Of a stretch of 64,000 nt of DNA, positions 28,183 to 36,729 are shown one piece after another. The notes under the pieces were generated by a model. The model was not told the DNA's origin and searched no databases. It worked only from the letters and a program-made list of their open reading frames with translations. Made by a program: the position numbers and the translations under genes. The stretch is taken from assembly GCA_944322745.1 (NCBI GenBank), contig CALUPV010000007.1:17063-81062 (forward strand), in the 5' to 3' direction. Each line of letters starts with the position of its first letter. Position 1 is the stretch's first letter. The stretch comes from Candidatus Gastranaerophilales bacterium. Lineage in GTDB: Bacteria > Cyanobacteriota > Vampirovibrionia > Gastranaerophilales > Gastranaerophilaceae.

Positions 28183-30435
28183 TTATATGGGTCTGGTTAG
28201 TGTTAAGGGGATGTCTTTGGGATAAATATCTTCCGTAACACCAGAGCAACCTGTTATGAAGAAAAAGTCAAAATTGTCACCGGGTTTTATTCCCAGGTCA
28301 TCAAAAGGAATGCAAGTTTCGAAAATTTCTTTATGGACATATTTTATATGGTGACCCCATTGAAGTTCCCATAATCCGTCTTTTACTGCAGTTGAAAACT
28401 GAAGCGGATATTTTCTGTTGCTTGTTACTGCAAATTTGACTTCATGTGTATAACCGTCAAGCAAAATAGGATGTATAAAATCTTTTTTATTTGTGGTTCT
28501 TGATGGTGAAGTAAGGGCTAATGAATCATTGTATGCCTTTATGTATATGTATATTGAAAAATATTCCTTATAACTTTCTTTACTGTCAAGAAGATATTTA
28601 TTTATGTCAAAGCGTATGTATAAATTATCTTTATCTGTACCAAAATATATTCTGTTTAATATTTTGTTTTCTTGAAGGACGGGTCCGTCAGGAATATCAA
28701 TGCAACCTGCGTGTAGCCATTCGTCATTGTCTTTTACCATGCCGTTAATTAATGGTGTAATTTGTCTTTTGGGTGTTCTTAACGGTTTTCCCATAAATGA
28801 CATTAATGGCATTTCTAAATAACTTGGTATGGGTCTTTCTGTTATTGTATATACATTTTTTAAGTGTTCTCTGAACATAAAATCAAAAATATGATCTTGA
28901 CCTGAGTTATTGGGTTCTCCGTACCACCAAAACCAGTCTGAACCTTCTGCGATATATATTTCTGATTTTGCTGCTTTAATTTGTTCTTTTGTTAATCTGC
29001 CTGATTTTTCAGCTTCTTTTAAGTCATCTCTGGCTTGAACAAGATATTTCCAAGCTAGGTTTTTTGTTGGTTCCGCAATCCATAGTTGGAATTCCTGATT
29101 CACCCAAGAACCAGGAGCTACTTTTTTTAATTGTTTTTCTATTTTTTTGTTCTGATTTACAAAATCGCTTATTAATACAGTTTTAATATTCTTATCATCA
29201 TTAATTAGTGAATATAATCTTTCTAAAAATATAGAGCCGTCTTCCGGATATGATTCCCAACTGTTTTCTCCATCCATTGCTATAGTTAATATATGTTTTT
29301 TATCCGGAGAATTTTTGAGTTTGTCATGAACTGTTTTTATTCTGTCAAATAAGTCATTGGCACATAAAATACTGTCGTGATGAGGGTACTCAAACCCTAT
29401 CAGATTTGGAATAACAGAATCTCTGAATATAAGATTTATTTCTTTGTCTTGTTTTGTTTTGTATAGATATAATGAACAAACATCATAAGGGTCTTCATAA
29501 CATCCTCTAAAATCTCTTACAAATTCTTTTTTTAATGAATTTGATAAAACGCTTTCATCAGATATAACCCATTTTGCTCCAAGGTTTGCAAGTACATCAA
29601 GTGTCTTTTGACTTATACAATGTTCACTGGGCCAAATTCCTTGTGGTTCTTTTCCGAAAGTTTTTTTTATTTTCTCAAAAGCCATTCTAACTTGTTCTTT
29701 AACATCAACTATTAATGAAATTTTACAATCAGGAAGTTGGTGTTTTAGAAATGGCGTTTTTAAATCTTTAGGATTTATTAATATAGGTAAGATTGGATGA
29801 TTATATGGACTTGTCAGTATTTCTATTCTGCCGTCATCTTGGTATTTTTTAAAAGTTGGAATTATTTGTTTTATTATTTTTCTGTTTAGCTCTATTAATC
29901 TTTTTCTGTCCTCAAGATTATAATTAGCACCTTTTTCTTCAAATTCTCTTAATTCAGGATAGACTTTTTTCCAGATTGGGTCAAACCATACCAGATTGAA
30001 TAACATCATAATATCTGCATATTCTTGAAGCGAAAAATCATTTATTCCAACTTCAGAATCACTGTATCTCTTATTGTATAGTTCATTATATCTAGGATTC
30101 TTTGATATAATATTTTCATAATTAGCATCAAAAAAGTAGTTTAAAATATATAATTTATCATCATCTGTAAGTTCATCAGTTGGCGTTATTGTGAGTTTTG
30201 AATGTATATCATGACCATCATTATACGCATAGTCTTCTATAGTGTCTATAAGAGCCGGAACAATGCTAAAATTTAATTTTAGATTTGGGAACTTGTCAAG
30301 TATAAGTAACATGTCAAGATAATCTTTAATGGCGTGCAATCTTGCCCAAGGCATCAGTCTTATGCCGTTTGGCTGTGTTTGATAATTCGGCTGGTGAAAG
30401 TGCCATACGAAAGCTACTGATAATTCTTTTTGCAT
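28183..30435 (-). CDS. Glycoside hydrolase family 57 enzyme (amylopullulanase/alpha-amylase-like)
   Basis: A 750-residue cytoplasmic enzyme without signal peptide, acting on alpha-glucans such as glycogen or maltodextrin. The GH57 domain starts with AFVWHFHQPNY (about 8-18). The nucleophile region is GIWPSEHCIS with Glu near 268, and the general acid/base region is IAMDGENSWESYPEDG with Asp near 388. GSDWFWWYGEPNNSGQD follows near 515. After about residue 580 there is a beta-rich C-terminal domain (NRIYFGTDKDNLYIRFDIN) resembling the glucodextranase-type module attached to many GH57 proteins. CAGGAAG precedes the ATG. It is a plausible partner of glgC. Confidence 0.9.
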   Translation of the reverse strand: MQKELSVAFVWHFHQPNYQTQPNGIRLMPWARLHAIKDYLDMLLILDKFPNLKLNFSIVPALIDTIEDYAYNDGHDIHSKLTITPTDELTDDDKLYILNYFFDANYENIISKNPRYNELYNKRYSDSEVGINDFSLQEYADIMMLFNLVWFDPIWKKVYPELREFEEKGANYNLEDRKRLIELNRKIIKQIIPTFKKYQDDGRIEILTSPYNHPILPILINPKDLKTPFLKHQLPDCKISLIVDVKEQVRMAFEKIKKTFGKEPQGIWPSEHCISQKTLDVLANLGAKWVISDESVLSNSLKKEFVRDFRGCYEDPYDVCSLYLYKTKQDKEINLIFRDSVIPNLIGFEYPHHDSILCANDLFDRIKTVHDKLKNSPDKKHILTIAMDGENSWESYPEDGSIFLERLYSLINDDKNIKTVLISDFVNQNKKIEKQLKKVAPGSWVNQEFQLWIAEPTKNLAWKYLVQARDDLKEAEKSGRLTKEQIKAAKSEIYIAEGSDWFWWYGEPNNSGQDHIFDFMFREHLKNVYTITERPIPSYLEMPLMSFMGKPLRTPKRQITPLINGMVKDNDEWLHAGCIDIPDGPVLQENKILNRIYFGTDKDNLYIRFDINKYLLDSKESYKEYFSIYIYIKAYNDSLALTSPSRTTNKKDFIHPILLDGYTHEVKFAVTSNRKYPLQFSTAVKDGLWELQWGHHIKYVHKEIFETCIPFDDLGIKPGDNFDFFFITGCSGVTEDIYPKDIPLTLTRPI

Positions 30436-30673
30436 ACTATACTTCCTGCTTAATAGAATGATATCATTTTATTCTCAAATATACAACCAAATTATATTTT
30501 AGCCGTTTTTTAAATGTTAAGATATTTAACAAATATATGTAATCAACAAATGCATTACTATTGTTGAATGTTGAGTGTATTATATACATTAAATGTTAGA
30601 AAAATTTATTTTAGGTACTATACAAGAAATAAAAATAATGATTTAATATTCTGAAAGGACATTTTAATAGGTG

Positions 30674-30772
30674 TTTTTCCCTTGTAAAGAAAAAGTTTTA
30701 GTCGTAAGACTATTAGGGAGAGGAGATTTGGAATAAATCCAAACTGGCCGCAACGGAAATAGCGGCTTTTTT
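30674..30772 (+). ncRNA. Candidate structured small RNA, plus strand
   Basis: No ORF is present in this stretch, but it folds in order. An outer stem pairs TTTTTCCCT (30674-30682) with AGGGAGAGG (30715-30723) and encloses TAGTC-GTAA-GACTA, a hairpin with a GNRA tetraloop. Next comes TTTGGA-ataaa-TCCAAA (30727-30743), then a terminator. The GGGAGAGGAG strand would be free if the outer stem opens and is complementary to the anti-Shine-Dalgarno. The promoter is unclear (TTTAAT at 30663). The RNA family is not recognised. Confidence 0.45.
30747..30772 (+). terminator. Intrinsic terminator of the plus-strand RNA candidate
   Basis: GCCGC and GCGGC pair around a 10-base loop (aacggaaata), followed by six T at 30767-30772. 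The GC-rich stem stands out in AT-rich surroundings. Confidence 0.75.
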
Positions 30773-30780
30773 ATTATGTT

Positions 30781-30948
30781 AAAAAAGCCCTATACAAGTA
30801 CGATTTTGTTACCTGTGAATGCTCCACAGGTGGGTAAGTGCCTTAACAAATCCGTTTCCTGCTACTTGGCAGGTCTACTGCATTGTTATTAGAGTCATCT
30901 TTCCCTATTAATCAAGATGTAGGAACAAAATAAATACCCGTATAGAGC
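30781..30948 (-). ncRNA. Structured small RNA with own promoter, possibly 6S RNA
   Basis: A stretch of about 168 bases without an ORF. On the minus strand a closing stem joins GCTCTATAC (30948-30940) to GTATAGGGC (30795-30787) immediately before six T, and an inner stem pairs ATTTTGTT (30931-30924) with AACAAAAT (30810-30803). Inside are three hairpins: CATCTT/AAGATG (30919-30896), TAACAA/TTGTTA (30888-30844) capped by CCTGC/GCAGG (30873-30858), and ACCTGTG/CACAGGT (30831-30811). An extended -10, TGTTATAAT, lies seven bases before the 5' G. Length and a long closing stem with a central bubble fit 6S RNA (ssrS); the branched inside fits less well. A novel RNA is possible. Confidence 0.6.
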
Positions 30949-30954
30949 ATTAGT

Positions 30955-30963
30955 ATTATAACA
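30955..30963 (-). promoter_or_regulatory. Extended -10 promoter of the minus-strand RNA
   Basis: TGTTATAAT on the minus strand, matching TGnTATAAT fully. Its last base is six bases before the G at 30948 that opens the closing stem. It overlaps the last codon and stop of ctpA. Confidence 0.65.
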
Positions 30964-30965
30964 CT

Positions 30966-32222
30966 TTATTTTTTGTTTTTCACTAGTTCATTTATTAATT
31001 TTTTTGCTTCTCTCAATTGTTTATCATTTCTTTGTGTGAATATAGTATCTTGTTTTATTATTATATCTGGAGTTAAACCTTTCCTATATATATCATTTCC
31101 AGCTGGAAGAATATACTTATCTGTTGTTAATATAAGACCGGTAGAGTTGGCCATTGGAATAACTTGTTGAATTGAGTTCTTTCCGTAACTTTTTTCACCT
31201 ATTAAAATTGCATTTAAGTTGTCTTTTAATGTTCCTGCTAAAATTTCTGCTGCACTAGCTGTATTCTTATTTATTAAAATGACAACCGGCTTATTCTTAA
31301 AGATTTTTTCTCCGTCTGAATATATTTGATATTTTGTGTTTATTCTGGATTGTATACTAACAATTTTTCCTTGATCCATCATATAGTTTGCCATCTGAAT
31401 GGCATTTGCAAGTACGCCACCATAATTGTTTCTTAAATCAATAATTATTCCTTTTGTATTATTTGTTTCTATAATAATATTCTTAAAGTCTGAAACTGCT
31501 TTTCCTCCCATTATATTTTCAAGTGTTATAATCCCGATATTATCTTTTGTTATTTTGTATTCCATAGTTTTTATAGGAATTGCTTTCCTCTTTAGTTTTT
31601 TATTAATTAAAATATTTCCTCTTTTTATTGTAATATCAATTTCTTTATTACCCGATGCTTCAATATTATTTATAACATTTTTTATCTCTAATCCGTTTGT
31701 TTTTTCTCCATTAATTGATATAATTACATCTCCAGGTTTTATGTCTGCAGTTTGTGCCGGTGAATTATCCATTATATGATTTATTACAATATTTTCACCG
31801 GATTTATTAAAAAGAACACCTATACCTGTGATTTGAGAGTCTATAATAATTTTTTGTTTAGAAAATAAATCAGACTGCAAAAATTTGCTGTATTGATCAT
31901 TTAAACTTGCAAGCATACTGTTTATAGCTATATTTGCGTCTTCAATTGTTTTAATATGTTTTATATATCTTATTCTCCATTTTGACCAATCTTGGTTATT
32001 AAGTGTTTCATCTACATATGAATTTTTTGTTATTCTCCAAGCATTTATAAAGAGGCGTTGCGGTGCTATATTCTGTGAGATAGTTATTTTTTTCAGTAAT
32101 TTATGGATAATATTAATGTTAATATTATTTTCAGGTCTGACAAAGATAGTTAAAATAATTATTGTAATAATTAAGAATATTGAATAAAATATTATATTTT
32201 TTTGTTGGACTTCTTTATTCAT
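30966..32222 (-). CDS. ctpA: Carboxyl-terminal processing protease CtpA (S41)
   Basis: Periplasmic serine protease cutting C-termini of envelope proteins. 418 residues with an N-terminal signal anchor (about 10-27), a PDZ domain (about 115-205; TGIGVLFNKSGENIVI and DIKPGDVIISINGE), and the S41 catalytic domain. The Ser-Lys dyad is Ser323 in NTASAAEILAGTL and Lys348 in SYGKNSIQQ, 25 residues apart as in Prc. DLRNNYGGVL forms the oxyanion region. TATAAA lies just before the ATG. The family is also found in cyanobacteria, where it matures photosystem D1; that role is not implied here. Confidence 0.95.
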   Translation of the reverse strand: MNKEVQQKNIIFYSIFLIITIIILTIFVRPENNININIIHKLLKKITISQNIAPQRLFINAWRITKNSYVDETLNNQDWSKWRIRYIKHIKTIEDANIAINSMLASLNDQYSKFLQSDLFSKQKIIIDSQITGIGVLFNKSGENIVINHIMDNSPAQTADIKPGDVIISINGEKTNGLEIKNVINNIEASGNKEIDITIKRGNILINKKLKRKAIPIKTMEYKITKDNIGIITLENIMGGKAVSDFKNIIIETNNTKGIIIDLRNNYGGVLANAIQMANYMMDQGKIVSIQSRINTKYQIYSDGEKIFKNKPVVILINKNTASAAEILAGTLKDNLNAILIGEKSYGKNSIQQVIPMANSTGLILTTDKYILPAGNDIYRKGLTPDIIIKQDTIFTQRNDKQLREAKKLINELVKNKK

Positions 32223-32299
32223 TCAGTTTATACCTACTGATATTTTATACTTTTTCAGTTCTTTATACAATTATTTTCTGGTAAAATCTTCATTTTATC

Positions 32300-32308
32300 T
32301 GATATAAT
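32300..32308 (+). promoter_or_regulatory. Extended -10 promoter giving a leaderless metallophosphoesterase mRNA
   Basis: TGATATAAT at 32300-32308 is a perfect extended -10. The ATG follows after seven bases, so the transcription start should fall on or next to the ATG. No Shine-Dalgarno is possible. Confidence 0.55.
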
Positions 32309-32315
32309 GTAATTT

Positions 32316-33263
32316 ATGAAAAATCTATTTAAGGATTGCTTATATATATTCTTTGTTGTAATGGTGATGTTTCTTCTTAGTGATCAACCATCATTTTCTC
32401 GTACAATGAAATTTGTACAGTTATCAGATATACATTATTCATTAATAAGAGATGATACCAGCTATAAACTTTTGTCAAAAACAAGACCTTTATTAAAAGA
32501 TGCAATTAAACAAATTAATGCTCAGAAGAATATAAAATTTGTCATGATTACAGGTGATGGTATCGATAAACCGACTAAAGATTCTTTGTATAGTCTTACT
32601 GATGAGCTTAATACCCTGCATTATCCTTGGTATTATGTTTTAGGTAACCATGATACCTCTACTGACGGATATCTTACAAAAATAAGATTTGTTGAAATTC
32701 TTAAAGAAACAAATCCAAATTATCTTTTTGATTCGACATATTATACATTTAAACCTCAAAAGGGTTATAGGGTAATAGTTTTAGATGGTGCAAAAAATAA
32801 AGGTATCTCTTCCCACGGTGTTTTGCCTCAAGCGCAATTATTTTGGCTTGATAATATACTGAGTAAGTCAAAGAATGATACAGTTTTGATTTTTATACAT
32901 TTCCCATTATTGCCTCCTTATGAATCGAAAGGGCATGAAATCATAAATGCAGATGAATTTAAAGCAGTATTGAAAAAATATAATATGCCGATTGCAATAT
33001 TCTCCGGTCATTATCATGCTGCTAAGATTACAAAAAGAGGGAATATTCTACATGTATCATCACCATCTTTAGCCGGTTATCCTAATGCATTTCGAATAAT
33101 TGAAGTTACCAATAAATCTAAACAGACAATTTTTAAGTTTGATTTTTGTGAAACTAATATGAAAGATTTACAAATGAAAACTAAAATTATGACATTCGGA
33201 GGTGCCATATATTATGGAAAACCTAAAGACAGAACGGCAACAATAACAATAGAAAAGAAGTAA
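32316..33263 (+). CDS. Secreted calcineurin-like metallophosphoesterase
   Basis: A 315-residue protein with a signal peptide (about residues 8-28, ending near SFSRT). The two-metal phosphoesterase fold is shown by VQLSDIHYS (motif I), MITGDGIDK (motif II, with GDG), YYVLGNHDTS (motif III), LIFIHFPLLPP and FSGHYHAAKI (motifs IV-V). The protein probably acts in the periplasm on a phosphodiester or monoester substrate that cannot be named. It heads an operon with the MBL and TPR genes, 6 bases before the next start. The start is fixed by an extended -10 box seven bases upstream. Confidence 0.88.
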   Translation: MKNLFKDCLYIFFVVMVMFLLSDQPSFSRTMKFVQLSDIHYSLIRDDTSYKLLSKTRPLLKDAIKQINAQKNIKFVMITGDGIDKPTKDSLYSLTDELNTLHYPWYYVLGNHDTSTDGYLTKIRFVEILKETNPNYLFDSTYYTFKPQKGYRVIVLDGAKNKGISSHGVLPQAQLFWLDNILSKSKNDTVLIFIHFPLLPPYESKGHEIINADEFKAVLKKYNMPIAIFSGHYHAAKITKRGNILHVSSPSLAGYPNAFRIIEVTNKSKQTIFKFDFCETNMKDLQMKTKIMTFGGAIYYGKPKDRTATITIEKK

Positions 33264-33269
33264 GAATCT

Positions 33270-34208
33270 ATGAAAAATTCAGATTTTAGAGTTAAATTTT
33301 GGGGCGTTAGAGGCTCTTATCCTGTTGTAAATAAAGATTTCTTAAAATATGGAGGTAATACTTCTTGTGTTGAAGTTATAGTAGGTTCTCATCGTATAAT
33401 ACTTGATGGTGGAACCGGACTTATTGCTTTAGGTGATAAAATATTTAAAGATCATATATCATCTGCAGATAATGTTTTTGATAGAAAACCGATGAATATA
33501 ACTCTTCTCCTTAGTCATATTCATCAGGATCATATTCAAGGATTAAATTTTTTTAAACCAATTAATGTTCTGACTACTCAGTTTTCTTTATTCGGATATA
33601 GCGGTTTTGATTCTAATTTAGATGAAACATTATCTGAATTAATATATGGAAAATCTTTTCCATTAAATTTATATGATATAACTGCTGATTGTAGTATTAC
33701 TGATATTACGGAATCAGAAATTATTGTTTTGTATAAAGATAATGAAAGACCAATTTTAAAAAGAATATCATCTATTGATGATGTAAAGCCAAAAGAAAAT
33801 GAAGTTATTATTTCATTTATGAAATCTAATTCTCATCCTAATTTTGGTGTTATGTGTTTTAAGATCAGCTATAAAGACAAATTTCTTGTTTATGCTACAG
33901 ATACAGAGTGCTATTTTGGAGGTTCAAAGAAACTTGAGTTATTTGCAAAAGATGCAGACTTATTAATTCATGACAGTCAGTATACCACAGAGGATTATCT
34001 TTCCAGCGTAGCGCCAAAACAAGGTTTTGGTCATTCAACTTTTGATATGGCATGCCGTGTTGCGACATATGCGAATGTCAAACAGCTTGCTTTTTTCCAT
34101 TTTGATCCTTCATATAATGATGAAAAATTGACAAATATAGAAGATTTCTTTAAAAATAAAAATAAAAATTATTTTCTTGCAAAAGAAGGTATGGAAGTTT
34201 GTCTTTAA
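33270..34208 (+). CDS. MBL-fold metallohydrolase (RNase Z/phosphodiesterase-like)
   Basis: A 312-residue cytoplasmic metallo-beta-lactamase-fold hydrolase. It opens with KFWGVRGSYPV and YGGNTSCVEV, as in the cyclic-nucleotide phosphodiesterase/RNase Z-like branch. The metal-binding motif LSHIHQDHIQGL (HxHxDH) is at about 84-95, with LDGGTGL before it. Later ligands lie in YATDTEC, LIHDSQYT and FGHSTFDM, ending with AFFHFDPS. It follows the metallophosphoesterase by six bases; its end overlaps the TTG of the TPR gene by ten bases. The substrate is unknown. Confidence 0.85.
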   Translation: MKNSDFRVKFWGVRGSYPVVNKDFLKYGGNTSCVEVIVGSHRIILDGGTGLIALGDKIFKDHISSADNVFDRKPMNITLLLSHIHQDHIQGLNFFKPINVLTTQFSLFGYSGFDSNLDETLSELIYGKSFPLNLYDITADCSITDITESEIIVLYKDNERPILKRISSIDDVKPKENEVIISFMKSNSHPNFGVMCFKISYKDKFLVYATDTECYFGGSKKLELFAKDADLLIHDSQYTTEDYLSSVAPKQGFGHSTFDMACRVATYANVKQLAFFHFDPSYNDEKLTNIEDFFKNKNKNYFLAKEGMEVCL

Positions 34209-34750
34209 GAAAATTATTAATAGCTTTTTTATGTGTTTTTTTTATAGGGCAGCATTGTTATGCGGACCAAACTATTGAGGCTGAGAATAATGCATACAGG
34301 CATAATAATCAAGGGATTATATATTTAAAGGAAAAATATTATTTTGGTGCAATAAAAGAGTTTAAAATTGCTATTGATTTATTGCCAAACTCTCAGGCTA
34401 CGGCTGTCTATTATGTTAATTTAGGAAAAACATATGAAGAAATCGGTTATCCTGAATTGGCCAGACCTTGTTTCGAAAAAGCTGTGAGTATTAATGTTTT
34501 ATGTTTTGATTACTATTTAAAACTTGCTGAAAATTATAAAAAACTTGGTATTGTTGATGAGAAATTAATAGAGTTTCAAGGTAAAACAGATTCTCCCTTA
34601 AATGAAATTATGGTTGGGCTTCTTTTTATTCAAAAAGGAGATGTATCAACAGGGGTTACTGTTTTGGATGAATTTTGTAATAAAGAAACTAATCTTCTTA
34701 TAACTACCGGAGTCAAAGAATATATAAACAAAATTACAAAGTCTTTATAA
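34199..34750 (+). CDS. Secreted TPR-repeat protein
   Basis: A 183-residue protein with a signal peptide (LLIAFLCVFFIGQHCYA, about residues 6-22). It has at least two TPR units: HNNQGIIYLKEKYYFGAIKEF with AIDLLPNS, then VYYVNLGKTYEEIGYPELARPCFEKAVSIN (given in parts), and a third partial unit. TPR proteins bind partners, so it may hold an envelope complex together. The start is TTG at 34199, inside the end of the MBL gene, with AAGAAGG nine bases before it. Its 3' end overlaps the convergent PHP gene by six bases. Confidence 0.75.
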   Translation: MSLRKLLIAFLCVFFIGQHCYADQTIEAENNAYRHNNQGIIYLKEKYYFGAIKEFKIAIDLLPNSQATAVYYVNLGKTYEEIGYPELARPCFEKAVSINVLCFDYYLKLAENYKKLGIVDEKLIEFQGKTDSPLNEIMVGLLFIQKGDVSTGVTVLDEFCNKETNLLITTGVKEYINKITKSL

Positions 34751-35386
34751 TAATTCCTTATGATGAGAATCAGTTCCGCCTGTTTTTATTAAATTATATT
34801 TTTCTGCAATTTGAGTAATTGTTTTTTTGGAATGAAATTTTAAAATTCTTCTTAATCCGTTATAGGGATAATAAGTTTCTATTCCTTCGAGTCCTATATC
34901 TATTAATTTTTTTACAAATGAATCAATATTTAGACACCAGTAGCAAGCCGGATGTGCTAAAATAGCTATTCCTCCGGCTTGATTTATTTTTTCTATAACT
35001 GTTTTAGGGTTTCTTAATTTGAATAATCTGTATAGATTAAATCTTTTACCAATATTATTTACTGCATACAAAGATTTTATTTCTTCATTATCAATATCTA
35101 TTCCGTAACCAATTATGTGTATTAGAACACCTTGGAAAAAACAATCAAATTCAACTGCAGGTATAATAATTTCCTCTTTTAAAATATTTGTAGATAAGTA
35201 TGCGTCAATGGTATTATGGTCAGAAATGGCAATATATTTCTTACCTTTTCTCTTTGCTTGTTCTACAATTTCATATGGTGTCATTTCCCCATCTGATTCG
35301 CAAGAGTGTATATGTAAATCAACATTTTTATAGTAATCTTCTTCTTTAAAAGATAATAATAAGTTTTTTAAATTTTCTTTTATCAT
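34745..35386 (-). CDS. PHP-domain phosphoesterase
   Basis: A 213-residue PHP-fold protein. The metal-binding motifs are DLHIHSCESDGEMTPYEIV (residues about 23-41), AISDHNTID, VEFDCFFQGVLIHIIGYG, ILAHPACYW and GGTDSHHKE at the end. This set matches small single-domain PHP proteins of the YciV/TrpH type that act as 3',5'-nucleotide or histidinol-type phosphatases; the exact substrate is not determined. The convergent end overlaps the TPR gene. Confidence 0.85.
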   Translation of the reverse strand: MIKENLKNLLLSFKEEDYYKNVDLHIHSCESDGEMTPYEIVEQAKRKGKKYIAISDHNTIDAYLSTNILKEEIIIPAVEFDCFFQGVLIHIIGYGIDIDNEEIKSLYAVNNIGKRFNLYRLFKLRNPKTVIEKINQAGGIAILAHPACYWCLNIDSFVKKLIDIGLEGIETYYPYNGLRRILKFHSKKTITQIAEKYNLIKTGGTDSHHKELL

Positions 35387-35447
35387 GATAAACTTAACTC
35401 AATAATATACAAATATATGCTAATATAAAACATAAAAAAGAGGAAGT

Positions 35448-36404
35448 ATGACAAGAAAAAAATCTAATAAAATAATTGATGTTTTCCGAATATTTTTTTC
35501 AAGTATTAAAACATATTTTTTATACTTGGATCAATGTGTTAAGTATTTATTATTTCCTATTTTCGGGCAGTTAATAAGTTTGATAATATTGTTTACTATT
35601 GTATATTACTTCAATACTAATATTGATAATATTAGGAATATTTCAGCTTTTTTTGAAGATGATAAACATTTATTTGTTATCTATAGTTTGACATTATTGC
35701 CATTTTTAATTGTTTTTATTAAGGCTGTTTATGATTATATTATTGCGTTTTGTGCTTTGAATCTTTTGTTTTATACTGTATCAAACAAGAAAAAAGTTAA
35801 AGATATTGATTTTGGTGCTAATAGAAAAGTAATCGAACGTAAAATTATTAATTACGTAATATTAATTTTTTTAGTTACATTTTTATTGATTGTTCCGCCA
35901 TTGATTTTTGTTGCGCCAATAATATGGGTCTTTTTGAGCTTGTCATTTCAAGTTTTGTCTTTTGAAAACGATATATCAGGACAACGGGCTATCTCAAGAA
36001 GTATTGAACTTGTGAAGGGAAATGTTATACCAACAGTAATATTATTATTGTTGTGTTCTATTGTTACATATTGGTTTTTACCTAGTATGTTTATTTGGGC
36101 TTGTGAAAAACTTTCCTTAATCACCTTTATGATTGGAAGAATAGAAACTTTTGTAAATTTATTAAGTCTTGATTCTTTAAATGAATTGTTATCTATTATA
36201 AATTTTAAGCTAGATTCTTTAACAATAGCTAAATATATGGCAGAAAATGTTGTTACTTTGATTGTTATAGCTTTTACTTTACCATTCAGATGTTGTTGTT
36301 TTACTCAGTTATATAAGCTTTATGATTCAGAAAAGATTAAAGATTTCTCAAAAGAATCCGATGAAATAATTGTAAGGGCAACGGGCAAAAAGAGAAAGAA
36401 TTAA
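35448..36404 (+). CDS. Polytopic membrane protein, unknown function
   Basis: A 318-residue integral membrane protein that I do not recognise. About six hydrophobic segments are visible near residues 35-53, 78-100, 135-160, 185-205, 210-225 and 270-285, with polar basic termini (MTRKKSNK and RATGKKRKN). An internal QRAISRSIELVKGNVIP block resembles the cytoplasmic elements of DUF-type membrane insertases such as GlpM/YciC-like proteins, but this is only a resemblance. GAGGAAG precedes the ATG. It is followed after nine bases by a small zinc-ribbon gene. Confidence 0.6.
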   Translation: MTRKKSNKIIDVFRIFFSSIKTYFLYLDQCVKYLLFPIFGQLISLIILFTIVYYFNTNIDNIRNISAFFEDDKHLFVIYSLTLLPFLIVFIKAVYDYIIAFCALNLLFYTVSNKKKVKDIDFGANRKVIERKIINYVILIFLVTFLLIVPPLIFVAPIIWVFLSLSFQVLSFENDISGQRAISRSIELVKGNVIPTVILLLLCSIVTYWFLPSMFIWACEKLSLITFMIGRIETFVNLLSLDSLNELLSIINFKLDSLTIAKYMAENVVTLIVIAFTLPFRCCCFTQLYKLYDSEKIKDFSKESDEIIVRATGKKRKN

Positions 36405-36413
36405 TTAGGGATA

Positions 36414-36629
36414 ATGTTTAGATGTAAGAAATGTAATTCAATTGATAAATTTGAATTAATGTTTAGTCCTTTATATACGGGATCAAAAGAATACGATGTA
36501 ACTTATACTAAAAATAATGATATAAAAATAAATGTTGATGGCTATACTTTTATTCCTGATTTATCATTTATGAATAATCATGCAGTGTGCAGATATTGCG
36601 GTAATATTAATTGTTGGGATTATAAATAA
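36414..36629 (+). CDS. Small zinc-ribbon protein
   Basis: 71 residues with two CxxC knuckles: FRCKKCNSI at the N-terminus and VCRYCGNINC near the C-terminus, about 55 residues apart, giving a single zinc site. The linker is a beta-rich stretch. The ATG has TAGGGA upstream. It is likely co-transcribed with the membrane protein before it (gap of nine bases). The stop codon lies in the 5' arm of the terminator. Function unknown. Confidence 0.65.
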   Translation: MFRCKKCNSIDKFELMFSPLYTGSKEYDVTYTKNNDIKINVDGYTFIPDLSFMNNHAVCRYCGNINCWDYK

Positions 36630-36653
36630 CGTTGCATATGCAACGTTATTTTT
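36625..36653 (+). terminator. Perfect palindromic terminator after the zinc-ribbon gene
   Basis: AATAACGTTGC pairs fully with GCAACGTTATT around an ATAT loop, and T follows. The stop codon of the gene is inside the 5' arm. Confidence 0.85.
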
Positions 36654-36729
36654 GACTTTTGCAAATTTAATTCCCTTATTTTTATTAAATTGGTACAATA
36701 ATAATTGTTTTATAAAATAAGGTGGTTTC

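Noticed and set aside
30781..30948. tmRNA or RNase P RNA
   Set aside because: No tRNA-like ends or tag-peptide frame for tmRNA, and no GAGGAAAGUCC-type core for RNase P.
36625..36650. Palindrome as a regulator-binding site
   Set aside because: It overlaps the stop codon and is followed by T, so a terminator explains it.
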